DNA from: Carettochelys insculpta
Taxonomy: Eukaryota; Chordata; Testudines; Carettochelyidae
Assembly: GCF_033958435.1 (NCBI RefSeq)
Contig: NC_134138.1
Location: forward strand, 31,402,598 to 31,466,597
DNA length: 64,000 nucleotides
Direction of reading: 5' to 3'
Positions 1 through 13,374 of this stretch are shown here, one piece after another. Every line of letters begins with the position of its first letter. Position 1 is the first letter of the stretch. The position numbers and the translations under genes were made by a program. The notes beneath the pieces are model-generated. The model was not told the origin of the DNA, searched no databases, and saw only the letters and a list, made by a program, of their open reading frames with translations.

Positions 1-544
1 CTTATACAAATGTAATTAACATATTGTGCTGTATTTGAAAATCCACCTCAGTATTGCGTAGTTAAGTGTGAACTTTCTATAGCCTACATACACTGTTGTC
101 AGAACAGCATGTGTATAGGCACTACTTTGATATTGTTGGCAGTGCTGCAATATGCACAAAGATGTAAAAATATATTAGATGCTAATAAAAATGGTAGCTT
201 CTGTAGTCTTGAAATAGTGTAAAAGTAGGTCACGCTGTATATTAAGGATCCATTATAAAGAGTTCATATGTGGTTAATAAATTATTAGTAGCCATTGTAA
301 TAAATGGTTAAACCATTCTTGTGGGTTGCTATGAAATGCAAAAGCTTTTTTACTTGCTTGTAGCCATCTTCTACCACCTTCTGCTGGAGCACCATCTGTA
401 ACGCATGTTGCACATATATTTTACATGCTGATAATATCTGTTAATTTAGTAAAATTTTATAAATGGAGCCCTAATATAATGTGTGACCAAAATACACAGT
501 TTGTCTGTGATAGGAAGCAAGAATTATGTCCCAGATTCTACAAA

Positions 545-665
545 TGCTTAAATAGGCCTGTACTCCCTAACACTCTTGCTGGATTCAGGACCATTGACTT
601 CAGTAGGACTACTCACTTGAGTAAAGTTAGTCATGTGCCAAAAGTGCTTGCAAGATTGAGATTTA
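545..665 (+). repeat. Old sauropsid interspersed repeat fragment
   Basis: The segment reads like a repeat common in turtle and crocodile DNA, with a block resembling CCATTGACTTCAATGGGAC followed by an ACTCA-GAGTAAAGTTA block and a GTGCTTGCAAGATTG block. Family recognition is from memory of similar sequences, and I cannot name the family. Confidence 0.35.
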
Positions 666-923
666 TAAGCCAGTTACCTGATTTTTAGAGATGTTGAGTA
701 CTGTCTACATGTGATGCACATATAAATACACAGTATTATGTAGACCTTATTAAACTGTTACTGTGATGAATAATTGGAAAAAGGTGGTGTTTAGAAATAA
801 CTCTGCTCTCCAGCATGTTTTTTTTTCTTCTTGTGTGATTCATCCTGAATCAGTTTGTCATTGTATGGCTTGGACAGTTTCTGAAGTATCTCTGTTGTTG
901 ATTTGCCAAACACATCTCACTCT

Positions 924-957
924 TTAAAAAAAAAAAAAAGAGAGAGAGAGAGAGAGT
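924..957. repeat. Poly-A followed by (AG)n microsatellite
   Basis: A run of about 13 A is followed by an uninterrupted AG dinucleotide run. A poly-A/simple-repeat junction can mark the tail of an old retroposon, but no body is recognisable upstream. Confidence 0.9.
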
Positions 958-2655
958 AAGTGAGCAAGTGAGCCATGAGTGAGATTGAATTTGGGAGTGA
1001 TCTTTCTCTTGTTACATGATGTGAAGCATGTGTGGGAAATGTTTTCATCTTCAGAAGTCATTTGCCCCATGCAGAGAATACTTGAAATGAAAATAACTTT
1101 CCAAATTAAAATAGAATGTTTAAGTTTGTTATTTATGCATGCACACATGAAAAATAAGAATAATACTAATAATGGAAACAGCTTGCAGCATTGGACCTAT
1201 ATATTTAATTTAATCTTTTTAAACTGCACAAATGTCTTATTTATAAGATAGTGTTTGGTGAACTTGAATGGTACATTATCCCCATCAGCAAAATATTAGG
1301 TTTCTTTGTACATCTTTATGGATTTATACACATCCATTACGAATGACGTGTGATTATATTTTAAAAACCAAAACAAGCATATTCAGAATAGCATCATATA
1401 AAATGCGTGAGTCATGGCTTCCCAGCTATTCCATCCAATACCTATGTGTATTACTCAGTATTAGTATCTTTAAGTAGTGCTTTTCTCTCTCTCCTCATAA
1501 TTATTAGTTTTTAAAGCTGTTTATTTGTTTTAGTTATACGCAGAATTTTTTTTCTCAGTGAAAAATTGAAAACAATTTTTTTGGCCCACAGTCTTTCAAT
1601 TTGGAAACAGCACTGTTGTACCTCATTCTCATTTGGAAGTATGAAACTCCCATTTTCCTCTGTCAGCTAAGCTCTCTTCCTGGAGCACATCTCCTTTGTT
1701 GAGGCACTATGATGCATCATGGGAGAAACAGCTGGAGAAACATCCCAAAGCAGGTTGATGAACGATTTAATTCTTAAAATAATTTCTGTGAAAAATTTCA
1801 ACTAGCCTATCTTTTATTATGATGTCTGTACCTTCACAATTTAACACTTCCATCTCCACATCCTGTTCTTTTCTCATATTTCTATTTCCTTCATTGGTGA
1901 AAACACCAATTCATTTGAAATACTGCTACTAAAATTCATTTTTCCCCCACCACTTGGACCTATGTTTCAGATCCATTGGCTTGTTCTTTCCATCTCTCCA
2001 AGTTTCTCATTGTCTTTGTAGAAAGGGATAGTTGATTTGATATTTATTTTTGGTACAAAGTAATGCTCAATGAAATAAAACATTCCTAGATCAGCTTATA
2101 TGCTTAAGTATTTAATAAATATGTATATAATTGCGTATGTCTATTTCTGCATAATATCCTTTAAGTCTTCTCAGAGATCTAAATATTTGGGTATTTTTCC
2201 AAAGCAAAGTCTAAATGTATTTAAAAATACAGTGGTACATGGTTATTATCTGTAATCCTATCAAATTTGGCTGAAGGTTCAGGCTTGCTATACAAAACAA
2301 GGAGATAACTTCAAAAGCTGGAATAGTTTGTAGTGTGGAGAAGCAGTCAACTGAGAGAATTTAAAGATCAAAGCCACAATATCTGATTTTAATGATGCAG
2401 AACATATGGTTCACCAAAAAAAACGTTTTGGATTAAAAAAAAGTTAATGTAATCAAAGAGAACTGAACTCTTTGTTTGGCCCTAAAAGCAGTGTGTTGAA
2501 GGACAAAATACAAAATCTTTAATTTGTGATGGATGGAGATGGGGCTAGACATAAAAAGCAGAACTATTCTCTGGGAACTTGATTAACCTTATTCAGTAAT
2601 AAGAACCAAGGAAGTTCCTTTAGAGAGTTTTTGATTGATGCTGAATGGGGAAGGA

Positions 2656-2683
2656 AAAATAATAATAATAATAAAAAAAAAAG
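2656..2683. repeat. (AAT)n / poly-A simple repeat
   Basis: Tandem AAT trinucleotides grade into a poly-A run. No associated element is visible. Confidence 0.85.
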
Positions 2684-3429
2684 ACCCGATAATGAATAAT
2701 AAAATGGACAACAAGGGTGAAAAAATGTTAAAGGGTGGAAGAAGGTTTCCTTTTCATGGAGATTTGATAAAGTGAGATTATTTAATAAATCATTAAATTC
2801 CATAAGCCTGTACAGAGTAGTGCCGATAGACTCAAACCCATAGGTGAGAAAGATGTTTTCTGAGATGTTAGCTTTATAACAAAACTAGACAATGAGCAGT
2901 AGAGGTAGTTGATAATTCTCCTGTAGTACCTTCTGAGGAACTGATTCAAAGCTTTTGAAGACAGTGGGTATATTTCCACTGACTGCAAGGGGTTTAGATC
3001 TGACCCTATCAGAGGAGAGAGAGAGAGAATGCACCTCAAAGTGAAACAAGGAGTATATTTGCAGTCTGAGGTACATGGATAAACAGTCATTAAAATCACT
3101 TTGAAGACACACAGTTTCTCAGACTTGTCACGTGCCAGAATTGTCTGTGTGTTTATCATTGTAAGTTTTTATCTTATTTAAATCCAGAAAGTCACTATTT
3201 GTCCTGTAGAATATGTTGAACTCACTTTAGCTTGGCACCTTCGGCATTGTTCTTTTCTAGCATGGCTTATTTTTCTCCTTTCTTTGAAATGCAATTTTCC
3301 CTCTGGTCTGCTCATGCCTGTCATCTTTTTGACACTGTTCCTCAAGTACTCTTAGACAAAATGGAACCCTCCAGAAGCTAACAAAGCCACTTCTCAGGGT
3401 TCTTTCATTCTACTGTTAAAGTTTGCATC

Positions 3430-3512
3430 AGGAAAGTTCCTCAGCTGGTATAAGTGCATTGAAGTAAGTCCACTTATCTCAATGGAGGTATGCAGATTTA
3501 TACCAGCCGGCG
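3430..3512. repeat. Decayed palindromic interspersed repeat
   Basis: The left part contains CAGCTGGTATAAGTGC and the right part contains GCAGATTTATACCAGC, so the segment folds back on itself around a central TCAATGGAGG-like block. This arrangement matches an ancient palindromic repeat seen widely in sauropsids (recognised from memory, family name not certain). Confidence 0.45.
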
Positions 3513-4859
3513 GTCTTGCTGTGAATCACGTGATTAGAAACTGGTCTGGCTTTGCTAATCCTGGGATTAATTAATTTATTTTTAAATCCAGTTTACTGCC
3601 ATTGAATCTTACAATGACTAAAGAAGTAAAACAAGGCAAAGTCACTAAAAATCCTCCATAACACTTTATTGAAGCCTTTTGCTGGTTCAAATTGTTAGAA
3701 GGTAAACTTCTAGTATAAGCACTTCCACATGCTATGTTTTGCTGCTGAGGGAATGTGAAACCCATGAAAAACATACCACCTTACAATACTAACTGGGCTA
3801 CTCTGCTTCAAATCTTTTGAGTGACCTCTGTTTTAAACTACACTTGTATGCAAATAAGCAGGGAGTGGGAGATGAAGATCAGAGAGCTCTACGATACTTT
3901 AGTATCAGTTTATGTGAGGCTATGCTTATAATGTTTGAATGGAGGTGAACTCCTCTGTTCAGACAGCACACACATTTTACATGGAGATTCATGTGTGACA
4001 AAATAGCCTAGTTATTACTTTTGTCACACTGCTCTTCAGCATTGACACTATTGCTACTGAGAGGGACTATCAGACTATTATGTTTGAGACCTCTCTTGTG
4101 AGAGTGACACTTGAATCTACCTATCATTATCTGAAGCTACAGGATCATGAGTAGCTTGAGTTACATTGCCATTTGCAAACACTTCTGTTACTGATAAGTG
4201 TCAGCAAATCAATTTCTTATCTTCTATGAAATGTTAGTTACTTTGGGTAATACTAATGTTAGCCCCAGTTCTGCAAGAAGTTCCCACTTTGAAGTCAGCA
4301 GCGCTCCATGAAGGCCTAGGCATTTGCCTGCATGAAGCAAGTTACAATGTCAGGGCCTTACAGGGTACCGATGTTACAGGCATTAACTCTCTTATTTATT
4401 TGGCACTTTCCAGATTATTCCTTGGAGGCTATAACTTGTCTCTTCTTGAACAAAATGGCCCAATCTGGGACCAGTTAGTCGTGAGATCAATACATCAATA
4501 TATTTACAAACAGGTAATTTGGAAGCTTTTCAAACTTACCGCACTCCCCCATGCCATGTTATAGTCTCTAGTCAGAAAAGGAAATTAAGCTCATCCTGTG
4601 ATCACACTAAACCTAACCAGATCTCTTATCAATATTTGGTGGAATATTAAATCATCTAAAGTTTCAAGTACTTAGACTGCTACCTGTCTTCTTGTTACCT
4701 TTCTTTTGGATTGCAGTCAAAGTCCTTCTTTCTCAAATGGCCAACAGTTGTTTCTCCAGTTGCTTATCAATTGCTTAGCAATCACTGTGTCTAATACCCA
4801 TTTTCTTTAATAAATATTAAAAGAACCCAAGATTTTCACAGATAAGCAGCTAGAGATGG

Positions 4860-5042
4860 GCTTTAAGGAACAAATTTTCAAAAACCCTGATAGGAGTTGG
4901 ATGCCATTTGTGTCTTTGGAAATCTGCACCCTTAAAGTCCAGACTTGGACATCAAAAAAGTACTATGACTTTCAGAATTGTTGAGTGCCTATCTTTGACA
5001 TCAGCAGGGGTTTCTGAGTATGCAGCACTTTAGAAAATCTGA
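4860..5042. repeat. Decayed palindromic interspersed repeat
   Basis: A TTTTCAAAAACCC block on the left and a TTTAGAAAATCTGATT block on the right flank central text resembling GGAGTTGG-TGCC, the pattern of an old sauropsid repeat whose ends read TTTCAAA...TTTGAAAAT. It is strongly decayed, and the boundaries are approximate. Confidence 0.3.
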
Positions 5043-5449
5043 TTTTTTTATTTAGGTAAGTAACTGTATACTTTAGTTTGGGCATGCATCTTTGAAAATC
5101 TTATCCAAAAGTTACCAGAGAAGAAAAACTTCATACAGAAAATAATATTTCAAAATTCTGAGATTACCTTTGTTAAAAATATTGCAGTGTATTCAATAAA
5201 CTTGAGGTAACCCATATAGAGTTGTTAGTTTATGGCAGGTAAAACAATAGTTCTTTGTTGAATCACTGTCCAAAAACTGTCACTTGAGTCCATATCTATG
5301 CACATGGTGTCCAAGCAGTTTTGTCCTAGCATGTTGATCACCATGGATCCATACTTGAAAATTTCTTTTCCTTTTCTTTTCCTCTTCTTCTTTTCATTTT
5401 CTTAATGATCCCCACCCTTCCAGTAGAAATATAAACCTGAATATATTAA

Positions 5450-5824
5450 GGGTTTGTCTATGCACAAAAATTGTATTGCATTAATTATACCATATTTCTC
5501 AGCATAATTATCCATGGCTGTTTCTACACATGCCACTGTTTCTGAAAGTGGCATGGTAATAAATGGCCCCAAAAATGCTGATGAGGCACAGATGTAAATT
5601 TCTGGCATGTCATTAGCATATGGTCACATGAAGAAGGGGCTTCCAGAAGGAGGACTTCCTTCTAGGAGATCACCTAGGGGCTGCACCTCTACACGCTGTT
5701 TTGGAGCCCGGAAGAGCTTCTTTCAGACTCCAAACCATATAACCGTATGCTAATGAGGCTCCAGAAATTTACATTCTAAACTAACATGTTTATACTGATG
5801 CACATCCTGTGTGCAGACAAGGCC
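5450..5824. mobile_element. Palindromic MITE (PIF/Harbinger-like)
   Basis: The left end GGGTTTGTCTATGCACA and the right end, read in reverse complement as GGCCTTGTCTGCACACA, are matching terminal inverted repeats. The interior is also symmetrical: CATGTCATTAGCATATGG on the left pairs with ATATAACCGTATGCTAATG on the right, and GAGGCAC/ATTTCTGG motifs recur on both sides. Flanking triplets are TAA (left) and TTA (right), so the target duplication is imperfect. No transposase is encoded. Confidence 0.7.
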
Positions 5825-5827
5825 TTA

Positions 5828-8800
5828 GTCAGGTAACCTGGTGATTTGTTTTACCCAAACCAGTTAGTACAAACTGTATGAAAACAACCCAGATTTTCCA
5901 AGGTATAATGGAACTATATACATCGGATGCTCAGATCCAGATTTATATCACAACAGTGTATGTCTATAAACGTCCCCTGGGAAAGAGAGACAGGGACACA
6001 TACACACATACTGAGAGTCTCAAGGCCTTTGAGAGGTCTTATCATTATCATCTAACTAAATTGGCCCCATTAATTAGTTGACTAATTGTCTAATAGTTTT
6101 GAAGTGAAGGCTGCCTTTGGATGGTGATGTAAACTTTTGGTTTCACTTTATCACCAGAGAGCCTAAGAAGGGCGATATATTTAAGCAGAGCTTAATGTTT
6201 CTTTTTCCTTCTTTTTTCTCTGTGGTTAATCTCTCCCCCCCCACACTTCATGTGTCACACTTTGAGCATGCCAGGTTCTGGAGCTATGAAATTCACTATT
6301 TTCAAGATAGTGAGCACTACTGTTGCATTCAGTATCCTATGTTCTTAACTTTAGAACAGTCAAAACTTCAAATAATAAAACTTTACAACAAAATATTTGT
6401 TCAATTATTGTTCATAATCATCATTTTATGTATTTTTGAAATAATTGGAAATATTGTAAATTATACAAACATTAGGCCAGATTCATTTTTGTGATGGGCC
6501 CCTAGAAGTCAAGAGATGAATTGCATGTATTCTCTGAAACAATGAAACGTGCACTGTCCTGATTTCTTTGTGGTCCTTTGCAGAGGCAGGAGCAGAATTT
6601 GGCATTGCAACAGTAAGGCAGAAGAAATCCACTCTGTGCTCTCACTTGCCCTCAGCTTTTCCAGCATTCTCTCTGTCACCTATTTATGCTTCTTGTTGAT
6701 ACTGCAAAATCTTTTTGAGCATGCATCTAACCTGGTCTTTCTTTGGCATACAGCAACAGCAGCTACTTTGATGACCACATGAAAATGAGTGTGTTGATTG
6801 AAAGATGCTGCTGAAAGACAGCAATATAGAGGCCCCAGTCATAGGAAGTGGTTGAAGAATCTGAGCTAAAGTAGGAAAAAAAACCCCAACAACATTCTGC
6901 ATGAACTGGTGCAATAGATGTAAATAAAGTGTGTTTCTGATTGCTTTGGTTTCCATCTTATGTGAAAATTCTTAGGTGTATTTAAGGAGATGTATAGGGC
7001 ACCCTGCTGCCTGTCGGAAGCTCTTGCTGATTTCATTGTACATGAAATGTTTAGGAGGCCAGATTATAAGTAAATATGCCATTCTGGATGTTCAGTTTAG
7101 AAGCTTGTCCTGCTGTGTACATTTAATGAATAATTTGCTATTAGTCCTTATATGCACATTGAGTTTCTTATTAGCTAAAACAAATATTTGCTATCTTTGC
7201 TCAACATTCTTATTTAATGCGTAGTAATTAGGGCAATTCCTTATTTCAGTGGACTAAAACTCATGCAATTTTATCATTAGTGGATAGTTTATAATGAGTT
7301 CCCCAAGGTGGCATTAATTTTCAGTTATGAATTATTATTTCAGGAGTGCACATTTCTGGAACTTCAGCACAGGACACTAGTATTATACTGTACTTTCCTG
7401 CTGTTTCAGCACACTTGTTTTTCTTGTTCTACTTTTCATTGTGACAATAATAAACTTATGTGAGATGCAGTATAAGTATAAAGGTAAGAAATGCCCTAGT
7501 AGGGAAAAGACTGCAACTTGCTGTGGTAGGAAGAGTCTCTGAAAATATATTCATCATTATAACGGGTTTTTCGGTCTCTGTGCAAGTGATGACTAAAAGC
7601 ATGGCCTTCTTATGGGGTGAGCTACAAAATGCATTTAAATATTTTTGTGATAACAGTCTTGTGTGTGTGTTTTTGGGGGAAAGAGAGAGCTGGAGGTAAC
7701 CATGTGGTCAGCTGTTAAGTGTATATTAAAGAGCACAGATCCGTGATAGATGTATTTATCATATCTCTGTGCACTTAATCTTGTATCTAGTGAGCCCATC
7801 ACATACTCACTAATCCTTAAGACTTAGTCTAAATCCATCTTTCAGACAGTCTGTGTGTTTCTTTTAAAATCTGTCTTATTCTGACACTCTACTCTAAAAA
7901 AAAATTACACCTGCCTGAGGCCCAAGAGAGCTGTTGCCTTGCCACTGAGAGCACATCTATATGGAAAATAGAAAATGTAGCATTGTCTGTTGCTCACTAG
8001 CCCCTCCAAACAAGAAATGGGATCCTTACACTACTGAGCAAAGAGATTTACCTTTAATTGAATAGTGCCTAATAGTCTTGCAGGCCTTCAGACTATCTGA
8101 GTTAAAACTTGGGACATTGCTATGTATGGAAAAGCTATTTTAGATTTTTTTTTTCTTATTTGGAGGAGGCAGGAGAAGGAGAGGAGATAGGAAGAGAGAA
8201 AAAAGATTATATATATTTCTTTCTCTGAGCCTGATTCAAAACAATTCCTGGTAACCAAGGTACTTGGCTTTACAGGCAGATGGATACAAGAAATAATTCC
8301 AATGACAATTTATAGAACTGTCTAAAACCTTCTTAAAATAGATTTATTTTTCTTTTACTATTTTTGTGGTGTATTGAGAATGAAATACTATCAATATGGT
8401 ATCACGTATATGGTAAGCCACAAATCTGTCGTAAGTTGTAATGTCTTGGAACATTTTCATAGAATGCTATGCTATGGTTTTTTATAAAGGAACACTCCAA
8501 ATAAATACTCTAAGGAACATTTCTTCACATTAGTAAGAGAACTGAGTTAGTCTTTCTGAATACAGTAACTTATCATAGAAAATAAGATGATTGATTAAGG
8601 ATTTGACAGTAAACACTCTAAGAGTTTATTATAAAGGAAAATCCTGCACACTTACCAGAGGATGGCTAGATGACCAGGATGCAGTATGGGGCCTACTATC
8701 TGTGATTCATGAGGACACTGAGAATTATAAAGGAAAACTAATTTTTTCAGTGCATTTTCATGTGATTACATTACAGTGCAGAGTATGTAGTTCCCACTGC

Positions 8801-8990
8801 TGCTTTGCAGATGTTATTAACTTCGTTCTGGAAGCCGAGCCCTTTCCTGGTTACATCATCAGTAATGCTGATGCACTGAAAAAGAAATAAGCAAAACAAT
8901 AACAAAACAAACAATAAACACCATTTTGGTGTTTCAGTGCTAGGGTAGTAATAATACAATTATACTGTGTACTTTAATTGCATGATTCAG
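5828..8990. other. AT-rich noncoding DNA, no gene seen
   Basis: No frame shows a recognisable domain or protein-like composition, and no RNA gene is visible. The stretch is AT-rich with short purine runs (for example around 8161-8205). I see nothing further that can be supported. Confidence 0.55.
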
Positions 8991-9013
8991 CTGAGGAATG
9001 AAGTGAGTAGATG

Positions 9014-9062
9014 TGATCCCCATTTTACAGATGGGAAAAACTGAGGGACAAAGATGTCAAGA
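9014..9062 (-). mobile_element. MIR SINE fragment, antisense
   Basis: The text CCCCATTTTACAGATGGG followed by AAACTGAGGGACAAAGA is the reverse complement of the conserved MIR 3' part (reads TCAGTTTCCCATCTGTAAAATGGGG in sense). It ends where the neighbouring MITE begins, so the MITE probably inserted into or beside it. Confidence 0.7.
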
Positions 9063-9066
9063 CTAC

Positions 9067-9447
9067 AGCTGCTTCTACACTTGCACCCTCCCATTGGAGG
9101 TGACATGGTAATGAGGCAATTCAAAGCAGGCTAATGAGGCATAAACATGTACATTCAGAGCCTCATTGGCATAATGGTGGCTATCTGAATTTCAAAGTGT
9201 AGACTTCAAATTGTAGATTGACAGTGTAGATGCAGGCAGCTTCGAAATAAGCATGCCACTTCACTTATTTCGAAGCTGCCCCCTTTTGCACTGTCAATTT
9301 GCAATTCAAAGTCTGCACTTTAGCACCACATGGCTGCCATTGTGCTAATGAGGCACTGAATATGCACATTAGCACTTCATTAGCTTGCTTTAGATTGCCT
9401 TATTGCCATGCCACCTCCGATGGGAGAGGGAGAGGGTAGAAGCAGCC
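9067..9447. mobile_element. Long palindromic MITE
   Basis: Both ends carry GCTGCTTCTAC (right end in reverse complement), followed by a GGGAG-type block. The element folds on itself along nearly its whole length: CATGGTAATGAGGCAAT pairs with ATTGCCTTATTGCCATG, and at the centre CAGCTTCGAAATAAG pairs with CTTATTTCGAAGCTG. There is no coding sequence and no clear target duplication. TIR and GC-rich interior resemble the other GGCTATGTC elements here but begin GCTGCTTC. Confidence 0.8.
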
Positions 9448-9639
9448 TGAGTTTTTCTTTTCTTTTGGGTGCACAATTTGACACTTAGAAGGCCCAGTCT
9501 TTCTGAAGAGATTGAAATCCACATCCCTTAGCAGCTTCAGTTGAATGTGAAACGCTTAGCACAGCTTAAACTCAGGCCAGGTGTCTTCAGTTTACCACTT
9601 AAAATAAAGACAGCCAAAGCAACTTGACTTTTAAAATGT

Positions 9640-9765
9640 GGGCCTTAGTGATCATTATGAGGTCAGATGGTGATGTAATGGTCTGGATGGAAGCTACACA
9701 GAAGCTTTTGGTCTTCTACTCTAATCATTGCACTACGTTGTCTTCCTTCTGAAGCCCAGCAAAAT
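9640..9765 (-). mobile_element. Probable MIR SINE head, antisense
   Basis: The block TCTTCTACTCTAATCATTGCACTAC-like text followed by GTCTTCC resembles the reverse complement of the tRNA-derived MIR head, in which the A-box region reads as GGA-AG-TGTAGTGCA. It is old and divergent. Confidence 0.35.
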
Positions 9766-10715
9766 ATTTTTTGCCTACTGTGCAACTCTTTTTTAACAGG
9801 AAAGAAGTAAGCAAGCAAACAGCACTCCTGGGATTGCAGGCATGTTCAGAGCTAACTTGTTTGCTGCATTACCAATTGAAACAATGAGCTATCCAGGGAA
9901 AGAGGCATCAATCATTTGACTCCACCCATATTAATTTAATTTGGGAAGTACAAGCACTGACAAAGAGATGAGTGACTCTAAATGCAGGTCAAGAATATTG
10001 TCACAGCTTCAGTAGCAACTATGATGAAAACAAGACGGACAACAAGGATTGTTTTGTTGTCATGCTCTTTGGTAGGGTAAAGGTTTTTTTATTGGTTATC
10101 AGGGTGGGGTGGACTTTCTGTGAGACCAACACACATTCCAGAACTTGAGGATCATCTTTAAAGACATGATACCAAACAAAACTTCCCACACTAGGTATAT
10201 TAGCAGAACAGCATTACTTGTCTGAGAAAACAGCATACCCATAACCCCACAGTCAAGGCGTGTCATACTAAAGAAATGGAGCATGCCCACTGGGGGACAT
10301 TACATAAATGGCATTTGGAAGAGAGCCTGAAGCTTCTTGGAAGTCCTTACTGTCCCTGAGACTGAGTCTCTATCTGGAGGAAAGGACTTGATAGAGCAGG
10401 AGTAAGGAAAAATACTGCTGCTGCAAAATTTGTCAGTTGCTCAAATATATAGCTTAAAAGAGAGATGCATATGTTGTTCAAAATTTGGATTTAAGAAAAA
10501 TGATGGAAGATATTTGGGGGAGTTGCTTCAGGAAGTGTGTAGTTACATAGGTGCTTCATTGTCATCTAGAATATATATATATTTTATATATCTATTCATG
10601 TCATTATTAATATTATTTACTAAGGTTAATTGGTTAATTATAGCTAAGCAGAATTGAGATCTGTGCATGACCGTGTAAGATTTAATTGATTAACTATGGT
10701 AGTACATCCAGTAAG
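9766..10715. other. Noncoding DNA, no gene seen
   Basis: Only short random frames occur. A small AT dinucleotide patch lies near 10571-10590. No repeat family is recognised. Confidence 0.5.
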
Positions 10716-10717
10716 TA

Positions 10718-11043
10718 CAGGTTGAAACTCTCTAATCCAGAACTCTCTCATCTGTCAAACTCCATAATCCAGCATGATATTAGGTAGCTGGAAGACCACT
10801 TATCATGGATGTGGCCAAGTTTCCTGTGGTCCCATAAAAATCATTTACAGCCACCAGTCCTGGCTGTCTGAGTTCTGTGCTGTTGTTTAGCTGCGATTTA
10901 TCCCTCAATGTCTTCTAAGAGCCCAGTAAGCAGTGGAAGTGTTGGTAATGTGTTAGAAAATATTGACCTCCTGTCACCCGACAAATTCTCTCATCAAGCA
11001 CCAATCAGGTCCCAACAGTGCCAGATGGTAGGGGTTCAACCTT
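10718..11043. mobile_element. Nonautonomous TcMar/Tigger-like DNA element
   Basis: The left end CAGGTTGAAACTCTCTAATC and the right end, in reverse complement AAAGGTTGAACCCCTACCAT, form inverted termini. A TA dinucleotide lies directly outside both ends, the target duplication of Tc1/mariner-pogo elements. The internal sequence of about 280 bp has no open frame. Consensus members of this kind start CAGGTTGAACCTCTCTAATCC (family recognised from memory). Confidence 0.65.
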
Positions 11044-11175
11044 TACAGCTTAATTGTCTTTATTCATATGCAAAAAATTGAACTTACTCTAGCCACTGTG
11101 CTGAGATATCTTGCTTAAAATTGTTTTGTAATTGTCCATTTCATCAGTACATGTTGTACAATTTGCAGTTACTTC

Positions 11176-11177
11176 AG

Positions 11178-11210
<33 letters not shown>

Positions 11211-11211
11211 T
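11176..11211. repeat. (ATT)n microsatellite
   Basis: About eleven tandem ATT units. A tyrosine-rich run in the overlapping frame is only a translation of this repeat. Confidence 0.95.
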
Positions 11212-12367
11212 TAAAAAAGGGGCATGGAACAAGGTTCCCTTGCTGTGCATATTATGGCCAGGATTTTTTAAAAAATCAAGGACTATAGCAGTTTTCACAT
11301 CACAACTTGTGAAAAACAGCCCCTCTCTTTATTGTACCTAGAGCACTTTTGGCCACGGAGCAGCCAGAAGCACGCAACAAAGGGACCCAGTCAGACAGAT
11401 CTTGAGCCCAGCAGCCCAGTCAGAACATCTTACCCTAGGGCAAGCAGTGGCCTGGACTAGGAGCTACCAATGCAGCTATAGCCTGCCATCTAGCCCAGAG
11501 AGCAACCAAAGGCACAGCCTAAAAAGGTCACCAGAGCTATCTGGACACTGGCCTGGAGAGATTCTAGAGCCAGCCAAGAGCACAGAGTTTCTTGTCTTCC
11601 TACAGCTCCTTCCATGTTTCAGCCTGCCAGTCTTAAATTCTGGCAATTGCTGTCATTTGTATAAATAAGGTAAAGCATATTCATCCATGATGCAAATTAG
11701 TTTATGAAGTCATTTGTGTCAAATCTCCAGATTTATGAAACTTCTGCCTTAACAGATCCTAGTCAACATCATGGCCTATGGGAATATCTTGTGCCAAAAA
11801 GCAGGAAAAGCCCTCTGAAGCTCAGCAGTGCAGACCTTGTGTTAATTCATGCTTGCTCATGTGAATAGTTCTGATTACGTCAGTGAGACCAGTTGTGCAA
11901 ATAAGCACTCATCAGCATGATTGCTGGTTCCATGATGGGGCAAAGGAAATCAAATGACAAGGAAAAATTGCAAGGAAATAAAATGGAATGAAAAAATCCA
12001 GATCTCATTCTCTACCCACTGTGGACCGAAACAGCAGCCATGTCCACCCTGCCAGTCTAAATATCTCCTTTTTATAAAGCTTGTTGATCAAAAGTGAGAC
12101 CTTGAAAGGAGCAAATATATCTTGTTTTGTGGTGCACCCTTCTTTATCTAGGGGAGAAAAGGGAGATGCAAGGGACTTTCCAACTCAACTATATGGGGCC
12201 TGTGTAAGAGCAGGCAAATTGTGGTTCCTGCAATCAGAAAAGCAAAGTCTTTCCTATCCATATTATCCAAGGCCCACAGAGCCACAATGCAGGGAAGGAA
12301 AAGAGAGAGAATGTAGGTTACAGACTTGCAAACTCTTCTCTGTATGGAGGGGAATGCTGCGCTCAAA
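11212..12367. other. Noncoding DNA, no gene seen
   Basis: Open frames at 11402-11668 and 12081-12536 show no domain, and the second runs into the adjacent MITE. I see no other structure. Confidence 0.5.
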
Positions 12368-12852
12368 GGTTGCGTCTACACTACAGCGATCTGCCAAAAA
12401 AGAATCTTCTGGAAGATCACAGCTACCCACGAAAAAGTGGATCAAAAGAGCAACCTGCTCTTTCGAAAGAGAGTGTCCACACAGCCCCTGTTCTTTTGAA
12501 AGAACAAGCCAGGGGTCTAAAAATCCGGTGCCATGAGGACTGCTGTTTTGAAAGAAGGGCCCTCAGAGCATCAACACTAGATTTTTTCTGGAAGAAATCT
12601 TTCAAAAAAGGTGCTCTTCTTGATCTGGGTGTGGAAGATAGCTTCTGGAAGAAGATCCATGTGCTTTTGATTTCAGATCGAAAGAGCACATTTTGTGTGT
12701 AGATACTCCGCAGGATCCTTCAGAAGAGCCCCTTCTTTCAAAAAATCTTTTGAAAGAATTCGGTATTGTAGATGTGTCCCTTGTGTGTGGACACTCTGCT
12801 TGCTCTTTTGGAAGAGGGCCTAATTTTCAAAAAGGCTAATGTGAACATGACC
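12368..12852. mobile_element. MITE with AAA target duplication
   Basis: The left end GGTTGCGTCTACACTACAGC and the right end in reverse complement GGTCATGTTCACATTAGCC are inverted repeats, and AAA flanks both ends. Internal arms also pair: TCTTTCGAAAGAGAG and CTTTTGAAAGAAC motifs recur in both orientations. The apparent 110-residue frame inside is a by-product of the repeat. Confidence 0.65.
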
Positions 12853-13374
12853 AAAAAGGGTGTAGTATTGAACATGCTGCCTCAACCAGCATAAATCCTT
12901 ATGAAAGTCTGCTAATCTCTGTTATCATAAGGTAGCTTCATTGCCCCTTATCGTGAGACTGTCAAACATGATCTAACTTCCATTTTTTATGGCATTTTAT
13001 ATAGAGATTAGGGCTATTGACTGATCAGTTAAACTCACGTGATTAATTTAAAAAATCATGATTAAAATAACTGCGATTATTTACAGTTTCAATCAGGCTG
13101 AACAATACATTTGAAATTTCTTAAATGTTTTAGGTTTATTTCGTACATTTTCAAATATATTGATGTAAGTTGCAACCCAGCAAACAAAGTGTACAATTCT
13201 CATTTTGTATTATGATTCTTGGTTACAAATATTTGCATTTTAAAAATAAAAAAGTGAAAGAAATAGTATTTTTCAGTTCACCTCATACAAGTACTGTAGC
13301 ATGGTCTTTTTATCATGAAAATGCAACATAAAAATAGGGTTGCTCACCTTCCAGGATTGTTCTTGAGTCTCTAG

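Larger units (their letters stand above)
1..5446. other. AT-rich noncoding DNA, no gene seen
   Basis: All open frames here are short, unrelated to each other and without recognisable domains. The stretch holds only simple repeats (an AG run near 930-957, an AAT/A run near 2659-2682) and two decayed sauropsid-type palindromic repeats listed separately. I see no splice-bounded conserved exon. It could be intron or intergenic; the sequence alone does not decide. Confidence 0.6.

Noticed and set aside
12081..12702. Frames of 151 and 110 residues
   Set aside because: The coding-looking part is MITE sequence (12368-12852) with internal inverted repeats; similar words appear on both strands.
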